A stretch of DNA of 64,000 nucleotides from Vibrio bathopelagicus (GTDB lineage: Bacteria; Pseudomonadota; Gammaproteobacteria; Enterobacterales; Vibrionaceae). The notes under the pieces are model-generated. The model was not told the DNA's origin. It saw only the letters and a list, made by a program, of their open reading frames with translations, and did no database searches. Position 1 is the first letter of the stretch. Each line of letters starts with the position of its first letter. The DNA lies in NCBI RefSeq assembly GCF_014879975.1, contig NZ_CP062500.1, forward strand, positions 1,860,001 to 1,924,000. Direction: 5' to 3'. A program made the position numbers and the translations under genes. Below, piece after piece: positions 36,423-43,425 of the stretch.

Positions 36423-37073
36423 TTAATAGTTGTGCTCTTGTGTACGGTGATAAAAGTTAGAAGATAAGTTCGCTCGTTTGAAAAGATCGCTAGTCATAAT
36501 AAGCCCTAGTAAAGCCCGCATTGCGACTCCATATTCGCTTAACTTTTGATCATCGTCACTCAATTCATAATGCTCATCGTATGCTGCTTCATCATAGCCG
36601 GACATACCATAAAGTGCGATAGCATAACGGTTACTCCAATCTCCGATATTTTTCCTGACTCGTTCGCGGGTCTCTTCGGACTTATATGTGTCCTCTAACC
36701 TGTTACTCTCACGTTCAGCGTTAATCAACCTCAACAACTCAACTTTATGCGTAACGGTCAACTCAGATTCATTTGCCTTAACTTTCTCTTGAATTTGTGT
36801 ATCTACGATTCCATCCAAATCAGACCAAGTATCTAACTTATCCCCTTCGTATTCTTCAAGCTCTTCCCAACTGTCTAAGGGCTTGTTTGCTTGATCCCAC
36901 CAGTTAATGTACTCATTGAGAGTTTTGTTGAGACCAGCTTCTGTATGAATGTAAACAACGCCTTCAGAAATCACTACCGCGTAAATACTTTCACTCTCAT
37001 AGTTATCAAATAATACTTTTAGCTTGGGCTCAAGTTCCTGAAAAATTAAATCCGCATTTAAACGATTTCTCAT
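36423..37073 (-). CDS. Cassette protein of unknown function
   Basis: A 216-residue, acidic, soluble protein that I do not recognise. The first third is rich in Tyr and Trp (EYINWWDQANKPLDSWEELEEYEGD), the middle is helical and highly charged (ESELTVTHKVELLRLINAERESNR), and the end is more hydrophobic (GVAMRALLGLIMTSDLFKRA). No signal peptide or membrane helix is seen. It fills one cassette. Confidence 0.72.
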   Translation of the reverse strand: MRNRLNADLIFQELEPKLKVLFDNYESESIYAVVISEGVVYIHTEAGLNKTLNEYINWWDQANKPLDSWEELEEYEGDKLDTWSDLDGIVDTQIQEKVKANESELTVTHKVELLRLINAERESNRLEDTYKSEETRERVRKNIGDWSNRYAIALYGMSGYDEAAYDEHYELSDDDQKLSEYGVAMRALLGLIMTSDLFKRANLSSNFYHRTQEHNY

Positions 37074-37091
37074 AAAGTTATCCTATTAAAC

Positions 37092-37208
37092 TAACGCCCA
37101 GTTAAGTAGCTGACACCACCAATACACTCAAATTTAACACCTAAATCTCTGAAGCTAAACCGTGCTGAAAATGCCAAGCGTTGACAGTCTGCTTAAATTG
37201 CTTGTTAT
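37092..37208 (-). repeat. attC site 6
   Basis: Full site from TAACGCCCAGTTAAGTAGC to AAATTGCTTGTTATG, with the arm CAAGCGTTGACAGTC. It closes the DUF3465 cassette. Confidence 0.92.
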
Positions 37209-37215
37209 GTTAATT

Positions 37216-37611
37216 TTACTCGTACTTCTTACCATTGTGCTTTAACCAACCGTCTGGGTGTCTATTATTTGGATCATGGTGTGTCCAGTGCATTACGCCA
37301 CCTTTTTGATTCCATTCATATTCACCATGAAACTGAACTCGGTCGCCTACTTTCAGGTTTGGAATTCTAGGAGCCAAATCAATATTGTGAGCAACGAGTA
37401 AGGTTTGTTTACTGTCTAGTTTCAATATGAACTTTTGATGCCTACTTCCATCGTTATCATCACGTAACAAACGGACAACTGTACCTGAGCCTTGAATTTG
37501 GACGTCACTTTGATGATTGTTATATGCTTGCTTTAACTGACGATCATTAGCTTGTGCATCAATCGAGGTTACACACAAGATTGCTATAAATATAGCGATG
37601 AGCTTCTTCAT
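37216..37611 (-). CDS. Secreted DUF3465 protein (cassette gene)
   Basis: A 131-residue DUF3465 protein with a signal peptide (MKKLIAIFIAILCVTSIDAQA) and an OB-like core: GSGTVVRLLRDDNDGSRHQKFILKLDS, then VGDRVQFHGEYEWNQKGGVMHWTHHDP. The family is small, periplasmic and uncharacterised, with conserved His and Trp near the end. I start at the ATG at 37611; an upstream ATG would spoil the signal peptide. Confidence 0.82.
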   Translation of the reverse strand: MKKLIAIFIAILCVTSIDAQANDRQLKQAYNNHQSDVQIQGSGTVVRLLRDDNDGSRHQKFILKLDSKQTLLVAHNIDLAPRIPNLKVGDRVQFHGEYEWNQKGGVMHWTHHDPNNRHPDGWLKHNGKKYE

Positions 37612-37635
37612 AATACCCAATTTCTCCAATTCACA

Positions 37636-37756
37636 TAACGCCCAATTAAGGTGTGAAGCACGCGATCACAACACTCAATTTGACCACCGTAAACACTGAA
37701 CTAAACCAAAACCAAAAATGCCAAGCGTGCTGAATTGCTCTTAAATTGTTTGTTAT
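37636..37756 (-). repeat. attC site 7
   Basis: Full site from TAACGCCCAATTAAGGTG to TAAATTGTTTGTTATA, with arms GAAGCACGC and CAAGCGTGCTGAATT. It closes the cassette of the gene at 37758-38120. Confidence 0.92.
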
Positions 37757-37757
37757 A

Positions 37758-38120
37758 TCACTGTTGGCTAAGGTTTTGATTTAGCTGCTTTACAAAATTC
37801 TGAAAGCTATAGTAACAGCAGACAGAAACCACTATAGCCCCAATAAGTGCTGTTAGAGAAAAATGTCCAATTAAACAACCAAATGCGCAAACAAACATAA
37901 CAAAGCTGTATCTAGTAATTCGGTTAATCCAAGGCTGATTTAGTGTTTTTTCGCACGCATCTGTTGATAAATTGGCTTCAATCAATATCACATGAACCAG
38001 TGCAAACGTAGCGAACAAAGGGAAACATACTGAAAACAATAAGGTAGAAATCTGTAAGAGAATTGAGTCATCTAGACTTGACTGTCCACAAAAAGAGCGA
38101 AAAAAATGCAGCACATACAC
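37758..38120 (-). CDS. Membrane protein of a cassette, function unknown
   Basis: A 120-residue protein with three hydrophobic stretches, roughly residues 22-48, 68-82 and 85-103, and short polar ends. Unknown. It lies between attC site 7 and the interrupted attC at 38214. Confidence 0.6.
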   Translation of the reverse strand: MYVLHFFRSFCGQSSLDDSILLQISTLLFSVCFPLFATFALVHVILIEANLSTDACEKTLNQPWINRITRYSFVMFVCAFGCLIGHFSLTALIGAIVVSVCCYYSFQNFVKQLNQNLSQQ

Positions 38121-38213
38121 CTGTTAGTGCTGAATACAACCATTTCAATTGATTGAATTTATGATTCTGACTAGTAACCATTTTTCGATAATCCTAATTT
38201 ATTCATGGTGATA

Positions 38214-38218
38214 TAACG
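38214..38218 (-). repeat. Left remnant of the attC interrupted by the IS110/IS1111 element
   Basis: Only TAACG of the left tip can be recognised before the insertion sequence. The rest of the site appears to its right, up to 39419. Confidence 0.4.
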
Positions 38219-39358
38219 AATGACATGGATTCCCCCTCCCGAGGATCTGCCACACTTATGTGGTACTTAAATGCATCGGAGTCACCATGTCTGATTATTC
38301 TTATTTCTGCGGTATCGACCTAGTTAAAAACCACTTTAGTCTTCATGCCGTAGACCAAAATGGTAAAGTCTTACTTCATAAGTCAGTAACCCGATCTAAA
38401 CTACTGACTACAATAGCAAATATGCCACTCATGCGTATAGGCGTTGAAGCGTGTGGTGGTGCACATTATTGGGCAAGAACACTCAATAAACTTGGGCACG
38501 ACGCCCGCATTATGGCTGTTAAATACGTAATTCCTTATCGAACTAAGGGAAAGAACGACCTTAATGATGCTGTTGCTATCTGCGAAGCTGTTCAGCGACC
38601 ATCTACTCACTTTGTGCCTGTAAAATCCCCCGAGCAGCAAGCCATCTTATCGGTACATAGAATGAGAAAGCATTGGGTTCGTGAGCGCACCGCACTTATG
38701 AATCACATACGCGCCCTACTTTCTGAGTTTGGGTTGATCATTCCCGTTGGTCGCTCTTCATTGATGAAACAGGTTCCCTTAATGCTAGAAGACGCAGAAA
38801 ATGAACTTCCACACCTCGCTAGAACGGTGATTGCCGATGCTTATCACCACCTTGGAGAATTGAGTCAACGTATCGCCGATACTGAACAAGTCTTCGATTC
38901 TTTTGCTAAGGTCAGCACTAATGTTCAACGAGTAATGAAGGTTCGAGGAATTGGACCGCAAACCGCTACTGCGATACTTGCTTCGATAGGCAATGGTTCT
39001 CAATTTGATAAAAGCCGTGATTTTTCTGCTTGGCTAGGACTAGTACCAAAGCAATATTCCACAGGAGGAAAATCTCGGTTAGGCCGAATAACCAAACACG
39101 GTGATAAATATTTACGAACGCTATTGGTTCACGGAGCAAGGACCGTGATTGCCAACCTTGGCGACAAGCAAGATAAGCTAAGCCAGTGGTGTCGAGGCGT
39201 TCTAGAACGGAGAGGAATAAACCGAGCAATAGTGGCACTTGCCGCGAAGAACGCACGAATTATATGGTCGCTTTTACACAATCAAACAGAATATGAAAAC
39301 TATACTGCTTAAGTAAAAATCGAATCAGAACAAAGAGTTAAATCCACATGGTCATTGC
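38219..39358 (+). mobile_element. IS110/IS1111-type insertion sequence inside an attC site
   Basis: The element is about 1.14 kb; limits are approximate because this family makes no clear target duplication. Imperfect subterminal inverted repeats are seen: AATGACATGGATTCC on the left and AAATCCACATGGTCATT on the right. It carries one transposase gene. Flanks are attC sequence on both sides (TAACG on the left, CGAATCACTCTTAAATGC on the right). An IS1111 subgroup that targets integron attC sites is known; this fits it. Members also use a small guide RNA from a non-coding end. Confidence 0.75.
38287..39312 (+). CDS. IS110/IS1111-family transposase
   Basis: A 341-residue DEDD-type transposase. 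The N-terminal RuvC-like domain starts YFCGIDLVKNHFSLHAVD with the first Asp, and the acidic residues of the later motifs follow (GVEACGG, KNDLNDAVAI). The C-terminal transposase_20 domain has VMKVRGIGPQTATAILASIG and the Ser region QYSTGGKSRLGRITKHGDKYLR. I chose the ATG at 38287 behind CGGAG. It appears intact. Confidence 0.9.
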   Translation: MSDYSYFCGIDLVKNHFSLHAVDQNGKVLLHKSVTRSKLLTTIANMPLMRIGVEACGGAHYWARTLNKLGHDARIMAVKYVIPYRTKGKNDLNDAVAICEAVQRPSTHFVPVKSPEQQAILSVHRMRKHWVRERTALMNHIRALLSEFGLIIPVGRSSLMKQVPLMLEDAENELPHLARTVIADAYHHLGELSQRIADTEQVFDSFAKVSTNVQRVMKVRGIGPQTATAILASIGNGSQFDKSRDFSAWLGLVPKQYSTGGKSRLGRITKHGDKYLRTLLVHGARTVIANLGDKQDKLSQWCRGVLERRGINRAIVALAAKNARIIWSLLHNQTEYENYTA

Positions 39359-39360
39359 AG

Positions 39361-39419
39361 ACGCTAATAATGGAGATAGGTTAAGACCACTTGCGAATCA
39401 CTCTTAAATGCTTTGTTAT
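39361..39419 (-). repeat. attC remainder right of the IS110/IS1111 element
   Basis: GACGCTAATAATGG near 39360, then CCACTTGCGAATCACTC and AAATGCTTTGTTATG up to 39419. It is shorter than an intact site and three bases of the usual CACGCGTTG are missing. It still abuts the stop of the HNH gene. Confidence 0.7.
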
Positions 39420-40252
39420 GAGTGTTCACGCACAAGTCTAGAGACTTTCTCGTATAGTTCTTCTCGCAAATTCTCTTTATCAATACTATTGTGCAATGCT
39501 CTATGACAGTTAGGGCAAAGTGCCGTCGCATTTGTGATGGTATCTGAGCCACCCTCAGATAAAAATTTAACATGATGAACTTCTAAGTATGGTTGACCAT
39601 TTTCCTTAACAAATGGTGCTTTGCTACCGCATAGCTCACAATTACCCCCCGTTACTTTTAGAATATACGCGACGACTGTAACATCACGGTGATATTGTAT
39701 TACCTCAGCTTTTCGTTTGTTTACAACTTCTTGCCCCTTAGGAGTCCTAGTGCCTAGCTTAGCTGTTACTGCCGGTAATGCTTGCTCAATTTCACTGTCA
39801 TCGTAAACAGTTACGGGTGCCAATTCGTAAGAACTAACATTACATACTAAATTGCCTGATACATTTACCCCGAATTTTTCAAGCTTTTCAGTTAGGTCAT
39901 CCGCGGTAATCTGAGATAAGCCTTCAAAAAGCACCTCAACCCAACCAAGTGTTGGTCCAAGTATAGGAGAACCTACCTTTCTTCCGTGTCGCCAACGTGC
40001 TCGGTATTGATTTTGGTACTCAGTACCACTTTTGATAAGAAACTCAGCTTGTTCATTCTTTAAGTGCCACCTTTGTATATCAGTCAAAGCTGATAAGTAG
40101 TCGCCTTCTGACTTACCTTCTTTAGCTTTATAACCATAGATATATGTATCCACGTTAGGTTCTGGTAGAAAAGCCCTGCAACCAAACTTTTCAGAACGAT
40201 TTGCTACTGGAACCCAAATAGTCGAATCCCCATCTGAATAAATTTTAATCAC
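39416..40252 (-). CDS. HNH endonuclease (cassette gene)
   Basis: A 278-residue protein with a C-terminal HNH nuclease domain: paired cysteines CELCG and CPNCH, the catalytic stretch EVHHVKFLSEGGSDTITNATALCPNCHRALH. The N-terminal 190 residues have no domain that I can name. They contain conserved-looking aromatic segments and RARWRHGRKVGSPILG, and may recognise a target. Single-gene HNH cassettes are candidates for phage defence. The gene is a cassette between an IS-split attC and attC site 8. Confidence 0.85.
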   Translation of the reverse strand: MIKIYSDGDSTIWVPVANRSEKFGCRAFLPEPNVDTYIYGYKAKEGKSEGDYLSALTDIQRWHLKNEQAEFLIKSGTEYQNQYRARWRHGRKVGSPILGPTLGWVEVLFEGLSQITADDLTEKLEKFGVNVSGNLVCNVSSYELAPVTVYDDSEIEQALPAVTAKLGTRTPKGQEVVNKRKAEVIQYHRDVTVVAYILKVTGGNCELCGSKAPFVKENGQPYLEVHHVKFLSEGGSDTITNATALCPNCHRALHNSIDKENLREELYEKVSRLVREHS

Positions 40253-40290
40253 TACATTCTCCTGAGGTATTCCATTAAACTCTTACTCAT

Positions 40291-40410
40291 AACGCCTTGT
40301 TAAGGTGTGAGGCACGCAATACCTAAGCTTCCGCATAACACCTTAACCACTAAAACTAACGCATAGTAAAAATGCCACGCGTGCCGAATCACTCTTGAAC
40401 AATTTGTTAT
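40291..40410 (-). repeat. attC site 8
   Basis: Full site from TAACGCCTTGTTAAGGTG to CTTGAACAATTTGTTAT, with the arm CACGCGTGCCGAATC. It lies behind the gene at 40425-40670. Confidence 0.92.
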
Positions 40411-40424
40411 AGCGGGACCTACAA

Positions 40425-40670
40425 CTAGTTGATTAGCGCATTCAGCCCCCATCCAGCACCAAACAAAATGGACAATAAGATTGCCTGTAAAGGTATGGAG
40501 CCGAAAAATGTAGGCCAATACATCCCTCTTGCTTTGATCATTTCAGCTTTGCCTGAAGGAAAGTGCAAACCGATAAACGCTGCAACGATAGATGCTGGAA
40601 CTAAAATCCAAAAACTTAGGTTTAGATAACCACATACAATCATGCCTAATAAAAGAATTGTTCCCAACAT
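40425..40670 (-). CDS. Small membrane protein of a cassette, function unknown
   Basis: An 81-residue protein that is almost entirely hydrophobic: stretches near residues 1-15, 17-35 and 55-75. Unknown. It starts at an ATG after GGGGCTTGTGAA, a weak ribosome-binding site. Confidence 0.55.
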   Translation of the reverse strand: MLGTILLLGMIVCGYLNLSFWILVPASIVAAFIGLHFPSGKAEMIKARGMYWPTFFGSIPLQAILLSILFGAGWGLNALIN

Positions 40671-40760
40671 TTCACAAGCCCCTCGAAGTTACTTCGGTAA
40701 TTCTCGAATAAAACCACACTATACTATTGAGTTTGCATTAGTTACTTGATCTATAAGCTA

Positions 40761-40883
40761 TAACGCCGCGTTAAGTAGTGAGCAACGCCACCACGAAACC
40801 TAACCATACCACCTTAAACACAAAACCCAACGATAGCACTAAAAATGCCAAGCGTTGGGAATCTGTCTTAAACGCTTTGTTAG
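40761..40883 (-). repeat. attC site 9
   Basis: Full site from TAACGCCGCGTTAAGTAG to AACGCTTTGTTAG, with the arm CAAGCGTTGGGAATC. The stop codon of the gene at 40880 lies in its edge. Confidence 0.93.
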
Positions 40884-41179
40884 ACGTGTTGGTTATTCTT
40901 TTTCAGAACAATGCGACGATTTAAACAACGATAACCTCTTGATGTATAACGAGCTTTGATGTCATGAAGATCATCGACATGACTTACCTCGTCAAGTTCA
41001 AAACGGAAGTCAGAAGCTTCAGCAAGAGCATTAAGTTCACGTTGGTGTTCTTCAGGGCGCTTCCATGTTGGGATGTCACGTTGAATTGCTTTAACTGTCA
41101 TGCCCTCGAAATTTACATGAGTTGTCATAAAGAAAGTTTTAGTTTCTTCCGAGATAAAGATCCACGTTTTATAAGTCAT
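40880..41179 (-). CDS. Cassette protein of unknown function
   Basis: A 99-residue, soluble, charged protein that I do not recognise. The start region TYKTWIFISEETKTFFMTTHVNFEG and the end ARYTSRGYRCLNRRIVLKKN are the most distinctive. A nine-copy 9 bp tandem repeat lies 70-150 bp upstream of its ATG, inside the same cassette. Confidence 0.65.
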   Translation of the reverse strand: MTYKTWIFISEETKTFFMTTHVNFEGMTVKAIQRDIPTWKRPEEHQRELNALAEASDFRFELDEVSHVDDLHDIKARYTSRGYRCLNRRIVLKKNNQHV

Positions 41180-41231
41180 AATTTGAACACCTTTGGGCTA
41201 TGAAGATTAGGAAACAGCCCTTATGATACTT

Positions 41232-41336
41232 ATGAACATTAAGAATGCAATGGTTTTTATGGTTTTTATGGTTTTTATGGTTTTTATGGTTTTTATGGTT
41301 TTTATGGTTTTTATGGTTTTTATGGTTTTAGCGTAA
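41232..41336 (+). other. Possible hydrophobic peptide encoded by the 9 bp repeat
   Basis: On the plus strand an ATG at 41232 opens a 34-codon frame in which the repeat encodes Met-Val-Phe eight times, ending MVLA-stop. It would be a single membrane-spanning peptide. There is no good ribosome-binding site and the frame is a by-product of the repeat, so I do not call it a gene. Confidence 0.15.
41250..41330. repeat. 9 bp tandem repeat, nine copies
   Basis: ATGGTTTTT is repeated perfectly eight times and once with a final A, 81 bp in all. It lies in the leader region of the minus-strand cassette gene at 40880-41179. Such arrays change copy number easily. Confidence 0.97.
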
Positions 41337-41390
41337 CTCAAGGTATTGTGAGAGGAAACTAATTGGGAGTGACTTAAATATGGGAACGTC

Positions 41391-41491
41391 TAACGCCGCG
41401 TTAAGTAGTGAGCAACGCCACCACCCTACCTAAAACCTTGCCACCTTAAACACTAAAGCCGACCCAAACTGAAAATGCCTAGCGTTGGGAA
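41391..41491 (-). repeat. attC site 10, left part (split by an IS3 element)
   Basis: TAACGCCGCGTTAAGTAG through CCTAGCGTTGGGAA, which is all but the last 25 bp of a normal attC. The rest is at 42759-42783. Confidence 0.92.
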
Positions 41492-41527
41492 TGATCTTCA
41501 CCCGATAAAATGGACACCCTATTATCT

Positions 41528-42415
41528 TTAACCCGTCGCTACTTCATATTCATGCGGGGTTCGATATCCAAGACTTGAGTGCAGTCTATAACGGTTATAA
41601 AAATGCTGGATATAACCAGCAAGTTTATCTCTAAGCTGCTTCTCACTTTTAAAACTATTTTTCCTAATTATGTCGCCTTTGAGCGTATGGAAGAACGACT
41701 CCACCTCCGCATTATCAGTGCAATGACCTGGACGATTCATACTTGGGACAATTCCATTTTTTGATAATAAAGCTTGAACTTCATGGGCTCGATATTCAGA
41801 GCCTCTGTCGGTATGAAACAATAAGCGCTCTTGTGGCTTTCGATTTCTAATTGCCATTCTCAACGAACTCATCGTTAGCTGTATACTCTTCTTACTACCA
41901 AGCGACCAACCGACGATTTTACGCGAGTAAAGATCGATAACGACCGCTAGATACATCCAACGTTTACCTTGCTTTATATACGTTAGATCTCCAGACCATT
42001 GTTGATTAACTGCCGTTGGTTTTGGTGTGTCTTTTTTAATATTCTTAATCGATTGATAGAACCGATGTAGCTTGGCCATTTTCATGTAAATGCGATAACT
42101 TCGCGCTCTTAGCCCTTGCTCTCTCATGATCCGAGCCACACGCTTGCGGCTAACCAAAACTCCTTGCCGCCTCAGCTCTGCATGAACTCGTGGACTACCG
42201 TAAGTCTCTCGACTCTGGGTAAACACTTTAGTTATCCGCTTCTTCAAAGCCTGCTCTTCTTGATCGTAGCGGCTTGGCTCTCTATCAAGCCATGCGTAAT
42301 AACCCGACTTAGAAACAGATAAAAAACGACACATCAATACAATGGAATAACGCGTTTTGTGATGGGCTATGAATCGGAATTTTGTCGATTTTCTTGGGCA
42401 ACGAATCGTTGCCAC
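41528..42415 (-). CDS. IS3-family transposase OrfB (DDE domain)
   Basis: The catalytic half of the transposase, 295 residues in this reading. The DDE triad is visible: GDLTYI, HTDRGSEY and NAEVESFFHTLKG, preceded by an HTH_21-like region (RETYGSPRVHAELRRQG). It is made as an OrfAB fusion after a -1 shift at A-AAA-AAG (42421-42415, minus strand), where the frame continues KKVATIRCPRK. Confidence 0.92.
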   Translation of the reverse strand: MATIRCPRKSTKFRFIAHHKTRYSIVLMCRFLSVSKSGYYAWLDREPSRYDQEEQALKKRITKVFTQSRETYGSPRVHAELRRQGVLVSRKRVARIMREQGLRARSYRIYMKMAKLHRFYQSIKNIKKDTPKPTAVNQQWSGDLTYIKQGKRWMYLAVVIDLYSRKIVGWSLGSKKSIQLTMSSLRMAIRNRKPQERLLFHTDRGSEYRAHEVQALLSKNGIVPSMNRPGHCTDNAEVESFFHTLKGDIIRKNSFKSEKQLRDKLAGYIQHFYNRYRLHSSLGYRTPHEYEVATG

Positions 42416-42720
42416 TTTTTTAGCAAGTCATTCTCGAGCTTAAGTTGTTCGTTCTGACGTTCAAGCTCTGCAATCCGACTAGACTCAGTTTTCTGACTCG
42501 GGATCTTAGTCCTTTTCTTACGTTTATCTTCCAAAATAACCCCTTCTCTATAGTCCTTTCGCCATTTAGAAAGCATATAAGGGTGGATATCCAATGATAG
42601 CGCCACGCTTTTAACTATAGCTCCTTCTCGAAGCGAAAGTCGGACGGCAGTTACCTTAAATTCCGTGAGGTATTGTTGAGTTTTTTTACCTGATTTATAA
42701 GCTGGCATAAACACCTCCAA
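42367..42720 (-). CDS. IS3-family transposase OrfA
   Basis: A 117-residue protein with a helix-turn-helix (YLTEFKVTAVRLSLREGAIVKSVALSLDIHPYMLSKWRKDY) and a C-terminal leucine zipper (IAELERQNEQLKLENDLLKKW). It binds the element ends. The slippery heptamer lies within KKW. Confidence 0.92.
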   Translation of the reverse strand: MEVFMPAYKSGKKTQQYLTEFKVTAVRLSLREGAIVKSVALSLDIHPYMLSKWRKDYREGVILEDKRKKRTKIPSQKTESSRIAELERQNEQLKLENDLLKKWQRFVAQENRQNSDS

Positions 42721-42758
42721 TTACAATTGAAGGTGTCCACTAGATCGGGTCAACTACA

Positions 42759-42783
42759 GAATCTGTCTTAAACGCTTTGTTAG
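42759..42783 (-). repeat. attC site 10, right part
   Basis: GAATCTGTCTTAAACGC and TTTGTTAG complete the site split by the IS3 element. It is the last attC before the second boundary element. Confidence 0.9.
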
Positions 42784-42975
42784 TTTGCTTACACGATGCA
42801 GCCAAAGTTTAGCGCCAAGGTGCTGAATTAGCTATCAAACTACTGGCTTTGAACGCCAATGTAAAATTGAAAACTACAGAACTCAAACCCAAGCAACAAA
42901 ACGCGTTTGGTTAAGAAGCGACATGCTCTAAACAACCACAGTTTGAAGCATTTTAGATGACAAAGAATTCATTCG
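42784..42975. other. Gene-poor start of the last cassette
   Basis: The cassette between attC site 10 and the boundary at 43227 (about 440 bp) has no intact minus-strand gene. This part holds no credible frame; a decayed plus-strand gene fills the rest. Confidence 0.5.
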
Positions 42976-43239
42976 ATGAACCTGACAACCAAGTGCGACG
43001 AAGCCACTATTTCACGGATTAAGTATCAAGAAAAAGAAGCCGCGCGAGATGCACTAAGCGACCAAAGTTACTGATGCGGAGAAGTGAATAACTTTGAACT
43101 CAAAGAGCCGAAAAACACCCTACGCACGATGAGATTTGGTTGTACAACTTTCGAAAAACGCACAGGTGTAAAGTACAGAAACCGAACTAGGCTCTTTGAC
43201 CAAAAACGTTTTCTACTTTTGCAAACTAACAGCTATTAG
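42976..43239 (+). pseudogene. Decayed plus-strand gene, possibly a small zinc-binding protein
   Basis: One plus-strand frame runs 87 codons from an ATG at 42976 to a TAG at 43237 with a single in-frame TGA at 43072. The part before it reads TISRIKYQEKEAARDALSDQ-SY, then stop, then CGEVNNFELKE. The pattern Tyr-[Trp]-Cys-Gly-Glu-x-x-x-Phe suggests that a TGG was changed to TGA. Orientation is opposite to all other genes in this array. Confidence 0.4.
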
Positions 43240-43387
43240 ACAGAAAAATTCTGTATTTAAACACATAATTATTCTGTCTAGTTTCTAATACGCGCTGCTC
43301 ATATGCAACCAAACCATTACATGGCAAAGACTTACATCACAGCTAACCTCAGCATTAGCGAAAATGCAGAATCTTTCTGTCTAGTAT
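43227..43387. repeat. Boundary element copy B (attI-like, dyad-rich)
   Basis: Same layout as copy A: TAACAGCTATTAGACAG at 43227, the left end TTAGACAGAAAAATTCTG, an internal inverted motif at 43271 and the right end CAGAATCTTTCTGTCTAGT at 43367-43385. The ends are well conserved and the centre has diverged. Cassettes stop exactly here. No integrase gene follows. Confidence 0.6.
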
Positions 43388-43425
43388 AACCAAACTCCCA
43401 ACATAGAGAATATGATCGAGACAGC

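Larger units (their letters stand above)
41492..42758 (-). mobile_element. IS3-family insertion sequence inside attC site 10
   Basis: A 1267 bp element with TG...CA ends, imperfect terminal inverted repeats (left TGATCTTCACCCGATAAAAT, right end in reverse TGTAGTTGACCCGATCTAGT, both then GGACACC) and a 3 bp target duplication GAA at 41489-41491 and 42759-42761. Orf A and B overlap for programmed frameshifting. Without the element and one GAA the flanks join to a normal attC. Confidence 0.93.

Noticed and set aside
41232..41336. A toxin-like hydrophobic peptide gene
   Set aside because: The frame is a side effect of the 9 bp repeat and has no ribosome-binding site. Kept only as a note.
40..42783. 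Regularly spaced repeats of about 120 bp read as a CRISPR array
   Set aside because: The repeats are imperfect, palindromic at the edges, and separated by single genes of varied size. They are attC sites, and there is no cas gene.
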